A stretch of DNA of 64,000 nucleotides, from assembly GCA_029242085.1 (NCBI GenBank), contig JAQWUP010000065.1, forward strand, positions 62,001-126,000. The letters are read 5' to 3'. The stretch comes from Porticoccaceae bacterium (GTDB lineage: Bacteria; Pseudomonadota; Gammaproteobacteria; Pseudomonadales; Porticoccaceae). Positions 1 through 10,470 of this stretch are shown in pieces. The notes under the pieces are model-generated. The model was not told where the DNA came from. It was given only the letters and a program-made list of their open reading frames with translations, and made no database searches. Position numbers and translations under genes: made by a program. The stretch's first letter is position 1. Every line of letters starts with the position of its first letter.

Positions 1-24
1 AGCGACCCGTCTTAATTTGTAGAG

Positions 25-1455
25 TTACTTTGCAACCCAGAAGTCGGCGTTCCCAATACCCGCTTTGTCAGGATCAAATACAGGGTCGATGCCCCGCACA
101 AGTTGCGTCTCATAATCTTTAAGCGCCACCAATGCCGGCTTTTGAAGTATCAATATAGCCACAATATTTAACCAGGCCATCACACCGACACCAACATCAC
201 CCAGCGCCCAGGCAACAGCCGCAGTTTTGAGTCCACCATAGATTACCGATCCCAGCACCAGTGCTTTGAGCGCAAAGACCAGCCAGGCGCGGTGCACTTT
301 GCGATTGATATACATGACATTGGTTTCGGCAATATAGTAATAAGCAACAATGGTCGTAAAGGCAAAGAACAGTAATGACAGTGCCAGAAGACCACTGCCA
401 AAGCCGGGCAGAATAGTATCAAAGGATGCCTGAACATAGCCTGGACCAGCAGCAACGCCAGCCAATCCCTCGTAGAGCATACCGCCATCGGCGCCCTGCA
501 CATTGTAGAGTCCCGTAAGCAAAATCATAAACGCGGTGGCTGTGCAGATAAGCAATGTATCGATATAGACCGAGAACGCCTGAACCAACCCCTGCTTAAC
601 CGGGTGCGAGACCTCCGCTGCCGCTGCGGCATGGGGTGAACTACCCTGCCCAGCCTCATTAGAATAAATACCACGCTTTACGCCCCACTGTACGGCCATA
701 CCAATAATGGCACCGTATCCAGCCTCCATACCAAAGGCGCTATTAAAAATAAGTTTTACCATGGCGGGCACTGCGTCTATATTGGCGCCAATCACTATCA
801 GTGCAATCAGAATATAACCCACTGCCATCGCAGGCACGGCAATCTGCGCAAAGTGGGCAATGCGTTTTACACCGCCAAAAACAATTAATGCCAGAGTGAC
901 ACAGAGAAATGCGACGGTAGCAACCGGCGGCACGCTCCAGGCATTATCCATCGCCATCACAATGCTATTGGCCTGAATTCCCGGCAGGCAGAAACCCATG
1001 GCGATAATGGTAGATGCGGCAAATAACCAGGCATACCAATTCTGTCCCATGGCTTTTTCAATATAGTAAGCAGGGCCACCACGGTACATACCGTTGTCAT
1101 CTTTCTCTTTGTATATCTGCGCTAATGTGGCTTCGACGTAGGCAGTCGATGCACCGAGAAAGGCGACCATCCACATCCAGAACACCGCACCGGGACCACC
1201 CATCGCAATCGCGGTGGCGACACCGGCAATATTACCTGTGCCTACCCGCCCAGACAGGGACATAGCCAGCGCTTGAAAAGAGGACACACCGGAGTCAGAA
1301 CTGCGACCATCGAAGATCAATTTAGCCATATGACGAAAATGACGCACCTGCAGAAACCGAGTGCGAACAGAGAAATACAGGCCTGAACCCAGACACAGAT
1401 AAACTAGCGCCGAGCTCCAAACGATACCATTGAGATCATTGATAAGTTGTTCCAA
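25..1455 (-). CDS. Sodium:alanine (AGCS family) symporter
   Basis: 476 aa multi-TM protein; AGCS motifs SLSGRVGTGNIAGVATAIAMGGPGAVFWMW and GVKRGIYSNEAGQGSSPHAAAAAEVSHP. Confidence 0.93.
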   Translation of the reverse strand: MEQLINDLNGIVWSSALVYLCLGSGLYFSVRTRFLQVRHFRHMAKLIFDGRSSDSGVSSFQALAMSLSGRVGTGNIAGVATAIAMGGPGAVFWMWMVAFLGASTAYVEATLAQIYKEKDDNGMYRGGPAYYIEKAMGQNWYAWLFAASTIIAMGFCLPGIQANSIVMAMDNAWSVPPVATVAFLCVTLALIVFGGVKRIAHFAQIAVPAMAVGYILIALIVIGANIDAVPAMVKLIFNSAFGMEAGYGAIIGMAVQWGVKRGIYSNEAGQGSSPHAAAAAEVSHPVKQGLVQAFSVYIDTLLICTATAFMILLTGLYNVQGADGGMLYEGLAGVAAGPGYVQASFDTILPGFGSGLLALSLLFFAFTTIVAYYYIAETNVMYINRKVHRAWLVFALKALVLGSVIYGGLKTAAVAWALGDVGVGVMAWLNIVAILILQKPALVALKDYETQLVRGIDPVFDPDKAGIGNADFWVAK

Positions 1456-1483
1456 AATTTTTCCTCTAAAGTGCGAATTATTA

Positions 1484-2440
1484 TTATTTTTCCAGAGCCG
1501 CTTTATCCGCTAATTGAAATAACGGAACTATATCAGCCAGAAATTGTTCCGTTGTCTGGCCCTTAACCACGAGTAATGGCGGGGCACTGAGTGTACTAGA
1601 ATATTGTGGGAATGGGGAAAATTCATCCCAGCTCTTCATCTGTCCAATCGAGCCTATTATCAGGATGACACCAACAAATGCGGCACAGCCACTCCAGCGC
1701 GCCCGCGATGACAGATTGGTTGCTAGCGCCAAATTAGCACTGAGCAGTAAAAAGAGAATACTCATGGACACTAACTGCTGCGCCATGTCACCGAACAGCA
1801 CCGAGCTGAAGTTATAGCTCAGGGTGGATAGCAGCCAACCGCAACCGGTAAATAATAAGGAGGCCAGCAGAATCAGACTGTACTGACCCAAAAAATGTGC
1901 TTCCTGCCTCACCAGGCGGCCCACCAGTGACCAAAATATTGCACCGATAAAGATAACTAACTGGGCACTGATAATCACCGGTATGGTATTTTTCCATTCC
2001 CATTCTGCCAATGTGCTGGTGTAGACAGAGGTTAACTGAGTGACAAACACCATAACTAGCAGCGGTAACCAGACCGACAACCGATTGAGCTTGCTGGTGT
2101 CGCGCTCAAGCCGATGCAGCATCTTGGTATCTTCAAGGGGATGGCTCTCAGACACGAGGCGTAATTTAGTTCGTCCCAGTTTAATTTCTGCACCAGAGGT
2201 AAAAATACGCTCATCCGTGCTTGGGTTCTTTATCACCTGCAGGCCATTGAGACTGTCGAGATCAGTAATTGACCAACCTTCACCACAGGCATTTAAACGC
2301 AGATGATTGGCTGAGATATGGGGGTCCGATAAAACAATATCATTGTCGTAGCCACGACCAATACTGACTTGGTCGGCATCCACTTTAAAGTACTTACGAC
2401 GCTTGCCGCCCCAGCCGAGCACCTCAATAATTACTGCCAT
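1484..2440 (-). CDS. FHA-domain membrane protein
   Basis: N-terminal FHA signature (SIGRGYDNDIVLSDPHISANHLRL...DLDSLNGLQV) followed by several hydrophobic segments. Confidence 0.85.
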   Translation of the reverse strand: MAVIIEVLGWGGKRRKYFKVDADQVSIGRGYDNDIVLSDPHISANHLRLNACGEGWSITDLDSLNGLQVIKNPSTDERIFTSGAEIKLGRTKLRLVSESHPLEDTKMLHRLERDTSKLNRLSVWLPLLVMVFVTQLTSVYTSTLAEWEWKNTIPVIISAQLVIFIGAIFWSLVGRLVRQEAHFLGQYSLILLASLLFTGCGWLLSTLSYNFSSVLFGDMAQQLVSMSILFLLLSANLALATNLSSRARWSGCAAFVGVILIIGSIGQMKSWDEFSPFPQYSSTLSAPPLLVVKGQTTEQFLADIVPLFQLADKAALEK

Positions 2441-3714
2441 TGGGACACCTCCATAAACTTTCCTGTGAAGGTCAGTGCATTTTCTTGGCTAACCCCTGCA
2501 AGGGTAAAATGACTGATAAGTGCCCTCTCTTTATCGTCCACCGAACCCTGTAAAAACAGTACGTCATAGAGCTTGGGATAATCCTTGTAGGCGCGCAGAC
2601 AGAAGACACTTTTACTCTGCCGACCACTGGGCTTCTGAGTAAATCCATGATCACATTGGAAGTCGGTAACATCCTCTTCGCCGGCGCGATTACCGGGTGC
2701 AAAATCACCGAACAGCCTTTCGTAATAGTTATAAAACTGCCAGCTGTTTAACTGATCGGCCTCGAGCCAGATGAATTGATACTCCAAAATACCTGTCGCA
2801 AAGTTTGAGGTCATATAGATATTGTCTTCACTGCGACAGGAGCGATCGGCACTTAGAAACTGAGCTTTTTCATCGGAACTATTGGAACCGCCCCAGCATT
2901 TAACAAAAGGAGCCAGCTCATCTAAAACCTGTGCTTCACCGAGTCCGATACCCTGCCAGTTGCGCGCAAACAGAGCAGTGAATTTTTGTTGCTGATCGGC
3001 CATCAGTTGCTCACCAATTCGCTGCTGCATATTTTCTATCGCTGCACCTCTGGCGCGATAATCGCTGACCAGTGCTTGCAGCCGGCGCACTGGAACCAAA
3101 AAGCTGATTTGGTTTCCAGCGGTTGCCACATTGATACCCACAACTCGCCCCTCCCTATCCATGGTTGGGCCGCCGCTCATTCCAGGATTCAGGGAACCGG
3201 TGAAATGGACACGGGGATGATAGCTGGCTCTATTTATGCCGTTGTAGGTGCCGGGCACCACGGTGAGACCCAAGTCTAGAGGGTTGCCCAGCGCATAAAC
3301 TGGCATGCCAATTTCTGGTTCTCGATTCGCCAACTGCATAGACTCGCCATCGAAATCCACAGCTTGCACCAGCGCTAGATCATTGATTACGTCGACATCA
3401 ACAAGTCGGAGTTCGCCAACCTTATTGGTCTCGGTCAGGTATTCGATACGGTACTGCTGTGGCTTGGTCGCAGCCAGCTGGATCACATGATAATTGGTGG
3501 CTATAAGTCCTGAGTTATCGACCGGAAAACCTGAGCCGATAGTACTTTTACTACCAGAGGTAAGGTCGATAATACGAATTTGTAAAATTGCAGATTTGTA
3601 ATCAGCAAAAAGGTTGCGCGCAATATCATTTTGCGCACAGATGGAACTGCTCCATAACAAGATACCAATTAAAGCCATCCTGACCACTGCAAATGCCTCC
3701 CTGTTTTTTATCAC
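2431..3714 (-). CDS. Secreted trypsin-like (S1/S1C) serine protease
   Basis: Signal peptide, catalytic triad motifs TNYHVI, NDLALVQ and NPGMSGGPT; overlaps the FHA gene start by 10 nt. Confidence 0.85.
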   Translation of the reverse strand: MIKNREAFAVVRMALIGILLWSSSICAQNDIARNLFADYKSAILQIRIIDLTSGSKSTIGSGFPVDNSGLIATNYHVIQLAATKPQQYRIEYLTETNKVGELRLVDVDVINDLALVQAVDFDGESMQLANREPEIGMPVYALGNPLDLGLTVVPGTYNGINRASYHPRVHFTGSLNPGMSGGPTMDREGRVVGINVATAGNQISFLVPVRRLQALVSDYRARGAAIENMQQRIGEQLMADQQQKFTALFARNWQGIGLGEAQVLDELAPFVKCWGGSNSSDEKAQFLSADRSCRSEDNIYMTSNFATGILEYQFIWLEADQLNSWQFYNYYERLFGDFAPGNRAGEEDVTDFQCDHGFTQKPSGRQSKSVFCLRAYKDYPKLYDVLFLQGSVDDKERALISHFTLAGVSQENALTFTGKFMEVSQWQ

Positions 3715-3871
3715 TATGATGCTCCAAGTTTTTACTACTATTTGTTTTTATATTCATTTTTCGTATAGGCATTATCGCAGGCATAACCGCTGATCACATA
3801 GCTATTTCTCCAGCTCAGAGTTAGACTCGTTGCCAATAATAACTCGCTGTTGCAAACAGGAATACCTCAAT

Positions 3872-6142
3872 ATGACTGATTCATTTAAAGAGAGCGCACT
3901 TAAGTATCATACCCACCCGCTGCCCGGAAAATTGGAAATCAGGCCTACCAAACCACTGGCCAATAAAAGAGACCTGTCCCTAGCCTATTCACCCGGTGTG
4001 GCACATGCCTGCGAACTGATCGTAGACAATCCTACCGATGTTGCATCGGTAACGGCGCGGGGCAATCTGGTTGCGGTAATCACTAATGGTACTGCGGTAT
4101 TGGGGCTGGGAAATATTGGCCCGCTGGCGTCGAAGCCAGTCATGGAAGGTAAAGCCGTTCTCTTTAAAAAGTTTGCCAATATTGATGTGTTTGATATTGA
4201 AGTCGATGAAACCGATGTGGATAAGCTGGTGGATATTATTGCCAGTCTCGAACCCACATTTGGCGGTGTAAACCTGGAGGATATCAAGGCGCCAGAATGC
4301 TTTATGGTCGAGAACAAACTCCGCGAACGCATGAAAATTCCGGTCTTTCACGATGACCAGCACGGCACAGCGATTGTTGCCGCCGCAGCGATATACAACG
4401 GCCTGCGTATCGTCGAGAAAAAGTTTGAAGATGTAAAACTGGTGGTTTCTGGTGCGGGCGCTGCCAGTATTGCCTGCGTGGATTTACTGGTGAGTATGGG
4501 CCTGCAAAAGAAAAATGTGCGTATGATTGATCGCACTGGAGTTATCTACGCCGGACGCAAAGAGGGTATGAATCCGTGGAAAGAAGGCTATGCCATCGAA
4601 ACCAGCGACCGCACCATTGAAGATGCAATCGAGGGCGCTGATCTGTTTATGGGTCTATCTGGCCCCGGGGTATTAAATGGTGAGCTGCTAAAGAAAATGG
4701 GTGAGAAGCCTATTATTCTGGCAATGTCGAATCCGGTCCCTGAGATTATGCCGGAAGAGGCGATGGCCGCTCGCCCTGATGCAATTTTGGCGACGGGTCG
4801 TTCCGACTACCCCAATCAGGTCAACAATGTTCTGTGCTTCCCATTTATTTTCCGCGGCGCGCTGGACTGTGGTGCCTCGACGATTAATGAAGAGATGAAA
4901 ATGGCCGCAGTAAAAGCAATTGCTGATCTGGCCACCAAAGAGACCTCTGATGTGGTCGCCGCGGCCTATGCCGATGAACAGCTCAAGTTTGGCCCCGATT
5001 ATTTAATTCCCAAAGCGTTCGATCCACGCCTGATTGAGGATGTGCCTATGGCTGTGGTTAAGGCGGCAATGGCAAGTGGTGTTGCAACCAGGCCCATTGA
5101 AGACTTCGAAGCCTACCGCCAAACGCTACATGAATTTGTCAATCAGGCCGGCCTGTTTATGCAGCCGATTATTGAGGTGGCAAAAAAATCACCGGCACGA
5201 ATTGTCTATGCCGAAGGCGAAAATGACGATGTGTTGATGGCTGTTCAGGCAGTGCTCGACGAAAATATTGCCAAGCCTATTCTGATCGGTCGTCGCGCTG
5301 GTATGGAAGTGAAGATAGATCGCCTGGGTCTGCGTATTGATCTCGACAATGAGGTCGAGATATTTGATCCCAGCAACAATGATAGCCACGAGGCATACGC
5401 TGCCTACTACCACGAAATGGTCGGGCGCAACGGTGTGTCTGTGGATGCTGCGCGCAAGATTATGCGTGATGACAATACTGCTATTGCTGCTGTGATGGTG
5501 GCTCGCGATGAAGCCGATGGTCTTATTTGCGGCAAGGTCGGGCGTTTTGATTTCCATCTGCGCGAGATTATGCATCTGCTGGGGCCGGAAAATAAGGATC
5601 AGTTAGTCTCCTCTGCGGCAGTATTGCTGATGCCTGATGGACCGTTATTTTTAGCCGATACGGCGATGAATGTGGACCCCAGCACTGAGGAACTGGTGCA
5701 AATTACCGAGGCCAGCATTGATTTGGTAAAGCGCTTTGGCATTGAGCCCAAGGTCGCACTGCTGTCGCACTCCAACTTTGGCACATCGAACAATCCATCG
5801 GCGAAAAAGGTCCGCCGTGCCGGTGAGATACTGCGCGCAACCTACCCCAGTCTGCAGGTCGATGGTGAGATGCATGTACTCAGTGCACTGAACCCAAAAC
5901 TGCGCGACACGGTTTACTCTCAAGCCAATATTAATGGTCGCGCCAATGTCTTGGTTATGCCTAATTTGGATGCTGCGAATATTGCCATGGGACTGATTCG
6001 GTCAATGACCGATGCGCTGCTAATCGGGCCGTTTATCAACGGTTTCCGCAAGCCGGCCCATATTGTGATTCCATCGGTTTCATCCCGCGGCATCTTTAAT
6101 ATGACGGCGCTGACGGTGGCCGATATTCAGGCTATGAAATAA
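3872..6142 (+). CDS. maeB: NADP-dependent malic enzyme with C-terminal phosphotransacetylase-like domain
   Basis: Malic enzyme motifs ([25 protein letters not shown]) plus PTA-like C-terminus; start moved to ATG 3872 ([13 protein letters not shown]). Confidence 0.95.
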   Translation: MTDSFKESALKYHTHPLPGKLEIRPTKPLANKRDLSLAYSPGVAHACELIVDNPTDVASVTARGNLVAVITNGTAVLGLGNIGPLASKPVMEGKAVLFKKFANIDVFDIEVDETDVDKLVDIIASLEPTFGGVNLEDIKAPECFMVENKLRERMKIPVFHDDQHGTAIVAAAAIYNGLRIVEKKFEDVKLVVSGAGAASIACVDLLVSMGLQKKNVRMIDRTGVIYAGRKEGMNPWKEGYAIETSDRTIEDAIEGADLFMGLSGPGVLNGELLKKMGEKPIILAMSNPVPEIMPEEAMAARPDAILATGRSDYPNQVNNVLCFPFIFRGALDCGASTINEEMKMAAVKAIADLATKETSDVVAAAYADEQLKFGPDYLIPKAFDPRLIEDVPMAVVKAAMASGVATRPIEDFEAYRQTLHEFVNQAGLFMQPIIEVAKKSPARIVYAEGENDDVLMAVQAVLDENIAKPILIGRRAGMEVKIDRLGLRIDLDNEVEIFDPSNNDSHEAYAAYYHEMVGRNGVSVDAARKIMRDDNTAIAAVMVARDEADGLICGKVGRFDFHLREIMHLLGPENKDQLVSSAAVLLMPDGPLFLADTAMNVDPSTEELVQITEASIDLVKRFGIEPKVALLSHSNFGTSNNPSAKKVRRAGEILRATYPSLQVDGEMHVLSALNPKLRDTVYSQANINGRANVLVMPNLDAANIAMGLIRSMTDALLIGPFINGFRKPAHIVIPSVSSRGIFNMTALTVADIQAMK

Positions 6143-6146
6143 GCAG

Positions 6147-6995
6147 CTATTTTTTTTGCAGAGACAGCGCCAGGTTATAAAGCTGCTTTTTATCACCGCC
6201 GGTAATTTTGGCGGCGATGGAAGCGGCTTTGGTCAGAGGTAGTTCCTTTATCAATAGACCGATAATTTTCTCTGCATCCACCGATTTCAGATCACTGGGG
6301 CCGGTCTCGCCGCCAACCACCAAAACTATCTCGCCGCGCTGTTGGTTGCTGTCTGCAGATACCTGCTGTAACAGCTCGTCTAAGGTGCCATGCAGATAGG
6401 TTTCAAATTTCTTGGTGATCTCGCGGGCCATAAAGCTAGGTCTGTCTCTACCGAACACATCCACCATATCGCTGATGGTATCGAGGATACGATGAGGTGC
6501 CTCATAGCAGACCATGGTTTCAGCTCCCGCTTTAAATTGACCCAGAGCTGTTTTGCGCTGACTGCTTTTGGCCGGTAAAAAGCCAATAAAGCGAAAGCTA
6601 TCGGTAGGCAAACCCGAGACACTGAGCGCGGAAATAGCAGCACAGGCACCGGGAATAGGGACGACACTGTAGCCTTGCTGGCGGGCTTCTGACACCAATC
6701 TGTAGCCGGGATCTGAAATAAGTGGTGTACCGGCATCGGAGATTAATGCAATATCATCTCCCTCGCCCAGACGCCTGAGAATTTTATAACTGCTGCTTTT
6801 GTCGGCATGGTCATGGTAGGCCACACAGGGCTTATCTATACTGAAATGGTCGAGCAATTTTTTGCTGTGGCGAGTATCTTCGCAGGCAATTACACTGACA
6901 GACTGGAGAGTCTCCACTGCGCGGGGTACCATATCACCCAGATTGCCTATGGGTGTGGCGACGATATACAACGTACCGGACTGATTTGAATTCAT
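6147..6995 (-). CDS. rsmI: 16S rRNA (cytidine-1402-2'-O)-methyltransferase
   Basis: GTLYIVATPIGNLGDMVPRAVETL, EDTRHSKKLL, ALISDAGTPLISDPGYRLV; start trimmed to MNSNQSG. Confidence 0.94.
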   Translation of the reverse strand: MNSNQSGTLYIVATPIGNLGDMVPRAVETLQSVSVIACEDTRHSKKLLDHFSIDKPCVAYHDHADKSSSYKILRRLGEGDDIALISDAGTPLISDPGYRLVSEARQQGYSVVPIPGACAAISALSVSGLPTDSFRFIGFLPAKSSQRKTALGQFKAGAETMVCYEAPHRILDTISDMVDVFGRDRPSFMAREITKKFETYLHGTLDELLQQVSADSNQQRGEIVLVVGGETGPSDLKSVDAEKIIGLLIKELPLTKAASIAAKITGGDKKQLYNLALSLQKK

Positions 6996-8835
6996 GACTA
7001 TAAAAGCTCTACGTTTGATTGCCTTTGCGGGGTGCATCTTAGCCTTAATTGGGGGCTGTGCGCCAACCACAGATACAGTGAGAGCTCCGGCTATTAACAC
7101 CATCGATGCCCCCGACATCTCGGTGCTCGAAAAAGCGGCAGAGATGCTGCTGGAAGCCGAACTATCGGAGCAGTCAGATAGTCTGATTCTCACCGCAGCT
7201 GGCCTGATTGCCAATGCTGGTGATATAGCTCAAAGCACCGATGTGTTGGCGCGCATTAATGCAGATAATCTGAGTGACACACAATTTATTGAATATAGCC
7301 TGCTCGGCATTGAGCTTGATTTAATTCTCGCCAACTGGGCCAGGGCCGCGGCCTGGTTTGAAACCGATCGATTTATATTTTTGAGTGCAACATTTGATCG
7401 CGAACTGCGCCTGCGCACTCTCAGCCTGAAGTCAGATGCCAATTTTGCGCTGGGCAATTTTGAGCAGAGCCTGATCACCTCTATTCAGCTGGCTCGGATG
7501 CTGACCAAAAAATCTGAGGTGCGCGAAATTCACAATAAGATATGGCGTCAGCTCAATCAGCTTTCCTATGCTTTCCTGCAGCAGGGCCAGAATCATCAGA
7601 ATGTAAGACTCGCGGGCTGGCTTCAGCTGGCCGAACTATGCCGCAAGCATCAAAGCAGCCAGCAGGCTCAAATCCAGCAATTCAACAGGTGGCAGCTGCG
7701 CTGGAAAACTCACCCCGCCGCCCTCACACCACCAACGCCCTTTAGCAAAGGATTTAAATACTCGGCACCGCCAGCTCAGGTAGCCTTGCTGTTGCCCCTG
7801 CAAGAACAATATGAAGTGCCCAGTTATACATTATTAGATGGTTTTATGGGGGCTTACTATGAGCTATTGGCTCAGGCCGATGGACTGCCAGCTGATGCGC
7901 CCAGAGTGCGTATCTACGATACCTCTGTGCAGTCGGTACAGAAGGCCTATAACAATGCGGTGGATGATGGTGCCGCGGTCATTGTAGGGCCGATGCGTCA
8001 GTCTGAGGTCGCAGCGCTTCTCACAGTGCCCGAATTACCGGTACCGACCATCAGCCTTAACCGCACTGACGACAGTACCGGCCTTCAGGTGACAAATTTA
8101 TTTCAATTTGGTCTCTCACCTCTGGATGAAATGAGACAAATTGCCGATCGTGCCTGGCAGAGGGGCCAGCGCAATATTGTGCTTATCGCCCCGGACAATA
8201 ACTGGGGAAATCGCTCCAGTGAATTTTTTAATCAGTACTGGGCTGATATGGGAGGCGCTGTTTTAGCGACTGTCCCCTATCCAACGTCGGTGAATGATTT
8301 TACCCCGCTGCTAAAAGCGCCTCTGCAAATAGATCTCAGTGAGGAGCGCGGCCTGCAGCTCAAGCGCTTTATTAATAGTCGAGTGCAGTTTACCGCGCGC
8401 CGACGCCAGGATATTGATCTGGTGGTGGTGCTCGGGTACCCGGTTAGAGCGCGCCAGATTAAACCGGCGCTAGATTTTCTCTACGCCTCTGATATTCCAG
8501 TGGTTGCCACCTCGCATATTTATAATGGCACCGAGCAGGTGGGATTAGACCGGGACCTCTCTGGCGTCGAATTTGTCGCTATGCCTTGGACATTGCCCGG
8601 ACAGATGCCCAGCCAGCTGCAACCAGATCAACGCCTGCATATTGCTTATCGTCATCTCTACGCTATGGGTTACGATGCTTTTTTACTGCATAGAAATCTG
8701 CCAAATTTAACCTCAGAGCGCGCAATACCTATATTTGGCTCAACCGGCTTACTGTCACTGTCCGATGGTATTATCAAACGACAGGGCAAATGGGCCAAAT
8801 TCCAACGCGGAAAAGTCAGTGAGATTCAGCCCTGA
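6994..8835 (+). CDS. lpoA: Penicillin-binding protein activator LpoA (LppC family lipoprotein)
   Basis: Lipobox LALIGGC; periplasmic-binding-like C-terminus; conserved rsmI/lpoA divergence followed by yraN. Confidence 0.9.
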   Translation: MTIKALRLIAFAGCILALIGGCAPTTDTVRAPAINTIDAPDISVLEKAAEMLLEAELSEQSDSLILTAAGLIANAGDIAQSTDVLARINADNLSDTQFIEYSLLGIELDLILANWARAAAWFETDRFIFLSATFDRELRLRTLSLKSDANFALGNFEQSLITSIQLARMLTKKSEVREIHNKIWRQLNQLSYAFLQQGQNHQNVRLAGWLQLAELCRKHQSSQQAQIQQFNRWQLRWKTHPAALTPPTPFSKGFKYSAPPAQVALLLPLQEQYEVPSYTLLDGFMGAYYELLAQADGLPADAPRVRIYDTSVQSVQKAYNNAVDDGAAVIVGPMRQSEVAALLTVPELPVPTISLNRTDDSTGLQVTNLFQFGLSPLDEMRQIADRAWQRGQRNIVLIAPDNNWGNRSSEFFNQYWADMGGAVLATVPYPTSVNDFTPLLKAPLQIDLSEERGLQLKRFINSRVQFTARRRQDIDLVVVLGYPVRARQIKPALDFLYASDIPVVATSHIYNGTEQVGLDRDLSGVEFVAMPWTLPGQMPSQLQPDQRLHIAYRHLYAMGYDAFLLHRNLPNLTSERAIPIFGSTGLLSLSDGIIKRQGKWAKFQRGKVSEIQP

Positions 8836-8847
8836 TTTAAGTGCCGC

Positions 8848-9270
8848 TTGGAAGAGTTGGTCAACCGCACTATGGACAGTGAGGAAAACGCGATGGATCG
8901 TGCAAGTAAGATGCTGTTATCTGGCGCCGCGGCTGAGCAACTAGCCTGCGACTATTTGTTAAATCAGGGTTTAATGTTGTTGGAACGCAATTTTCGTACT
9001 CGCAGAGGCGAAATTGATCTGATAATGCAGGATAATAAAGAGCTGGTGTTTGTCGAGGTCAGGTTCCGAAAATCCGTAAGGTTCGGCAGTGCAGAGGAGT
9101 CAATTACTCGCCATAAATGCGCACGGCTAACGGCAGCGGCACTGGCTTATATGCAGTATCGGCGCATCGGTGAGGACAGAGTGGTACGGTTCGATGCAGT
9201 GGCTATCAGCCCTGAGTCGAGCAATCAATCCGGCTTTAAACTTAACTGGATTAAACATATCTTAGCTTGA
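8848..9270 (+). CDS. yraN: YraN/UPF0102 family nuclease-fold protein
   Basis: GAAAEQLACDYLLNQGLMLLERNFRTRRGEIDLIMQDNKELVFVEVRFR. Confidence 0.93.
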   Translation: MEELVNRTMDSEENAMDRASKMLLSGAAAEQLACDYLLNQGLMLLERNFRTRRGEIDLIMQDNKELVFVEVRFRKSVRFGSAEESITRHKCARLTAAALAYMQYRRIGEDRVVRFDAVAISPESSNQSGFKLNWIKHILA

Positions 9271-9280
9271 GTTGGACATT

Positions 9281-9844
9281 ATGGATCAGCAGATTTTTAA
9301 ACATTTTCAGAGCCAGATCGAGACCAGCATGGTGGTTGGCGATGCGTTCGCTGAGTCCATTGCCAATGCCGCTGAGAAAGTGACCGCGGCGCTGCTGGCC
9401 GGCAATAGTATCTTCACCTGCGGAGACAAGTCCGCAGCCCTGCTGGCGCAACTATTTTCTGATTATCTGGCTCTGGGTTTTGAAATTGAGCGGCCTGGAT
9501 TTCCGGCCCTGAATATCAATAAAATGGCCGAGAACAATTCGGGCAATCAGCGCTTCTCACAGGTGCTGAATATCCATGCGCGCAGTGCTGATGTGCTATT
9601 AGTCGTCAGCGCCGGTGGTAATAGCCCACCGTTAATTAGTGTTATTGAAACAGCAATCGAAAAAGATATGTCTATTGTGCTGCTCTCTGCAGCTAATGAC
9701 GATTTATTAGCCGCCAGTCTCGGCTACAATGATGTGCAGATCAGTTGTGCTGAGTTTTCAGGTCAGCTGACAGCGGCGGCACAGTTTCAAATAATCCAGT
9801 GCATCAGTGCACTGATTGATCATCAGATTTTTGGAGGAGAGTAA
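9281..9844 (+). CDS. SIS-domain phosphoheptose isomerase/DiaA family protein
   Basis: SIS fold motifs (GNSIFTCGDKSA, ADVLLVVSAGGNSPPLISVIETA); located between yraN and a BON lipoprotein. Confidence 0.85.
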   Translation: MDQQIFKHFQSQIETSMVVGDAFAESIANAAEKVTAALLAGNSIFTCGDKSAALLAQLFSDYLALGFEIERPGFPALNINKMAENNSGNQRFSQVLNIHARSADVLLVVSAGGNSPPLISVIETAIEKDMSIVLLSAANDDLLAASLGYNDVQISCAEFSGQLTAAAQFQIIQCISALIDHQIFGGE

Positions 9845-10411
9845 ATGCGACAGTTAACCCCAATTTTAGCGCTACTGTTTGTGCTGACCGGCTGTACCAC
9901 TGTGGTCAATTCAGTCACCGAGGGCCCGATTGAGACAGACCCCACAGATACCAGTGTCGGCACCAATATTAATGATCTCAAAATGGATACCTATATCGGC
10001 GTCAATATTAAAAAGGCCGATGAGCGGCTGAATAAGTCCCATGTCAATGTCAATGTCTTTAACTCGATCGTGCTGCTAACTGGCGAAGTGCCAAGTGCCG
10101 AGATGAAGGTTCTGGCAGGAGATGTCGCCCGAGACTTCAACGGTGTGCGTCAGGTTCATAATGAATTGCAGGTGCGTGGCAAAAGCTCCATGGTATCGCG
10201 CACTAATGACTCGCTGCTAACCGCCAAAATCAAAACCAAACTGGCTTTTGATAAGCAGATCAAGGCCTCAGATCTGCAGGTCGTTACCGAAGATAGTGTG
10301 ATTTATTTGATGGGCAAGGTACGACAGATAGATGGTGAAGCGGCGGCCAATATTGCGCGCTCAAGCAGTGGCGTAAGAAAGGTCGTTAAGGTCTTCGAAT
10401 ACGTCGACTAG
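9845..10411 (+). CDS. dolP: Dual-BON-domain outer-membrane lipoprotein (DolP/YraP-like)
   Basis: Lipobox LTGC, two BON repeats (NVFNSIVLLTGEVPS...; VVTEDSVIYLMGKV...). Confidence 0.87.
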   Translation: MRQLTPILALLFVLTGCTTVVNSVTEGPIETDPTDTSVGTNINDLKMDTYIGVNIKKADERLNKSHVNVNVFNSIVLLTGEVPSAEMKVLAGDVARDFNGVRQVHNELQVRGKSSMVSRTNDSLLTAKIKTKLAFDKQIKASDLQVVTEDSVIYLMGKVRQIDGEAAANIARSSSGVRKVVKVFEYVD

Positions 10412-10470
10412 AGACTCAGACAACAGGCCCCTGACTACTGCTGTTCAGAGGCCTAGATTGAGACGATAAT

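Noticed and set aside
3985-5923. Several antisense ORFs over maeB and other long genes listed in the ORF track
   Set aside because: Shadow ORFs opposite strongly conserved coding sequence; no domain signatures or ribosome-binding context.
6147-7214. Full-length 355-aa ORF as rsmI
   Set aside because: The N-terminal 73 residues are antisense to lpoA and unlike RsmI; the start at 6995 fits the family.
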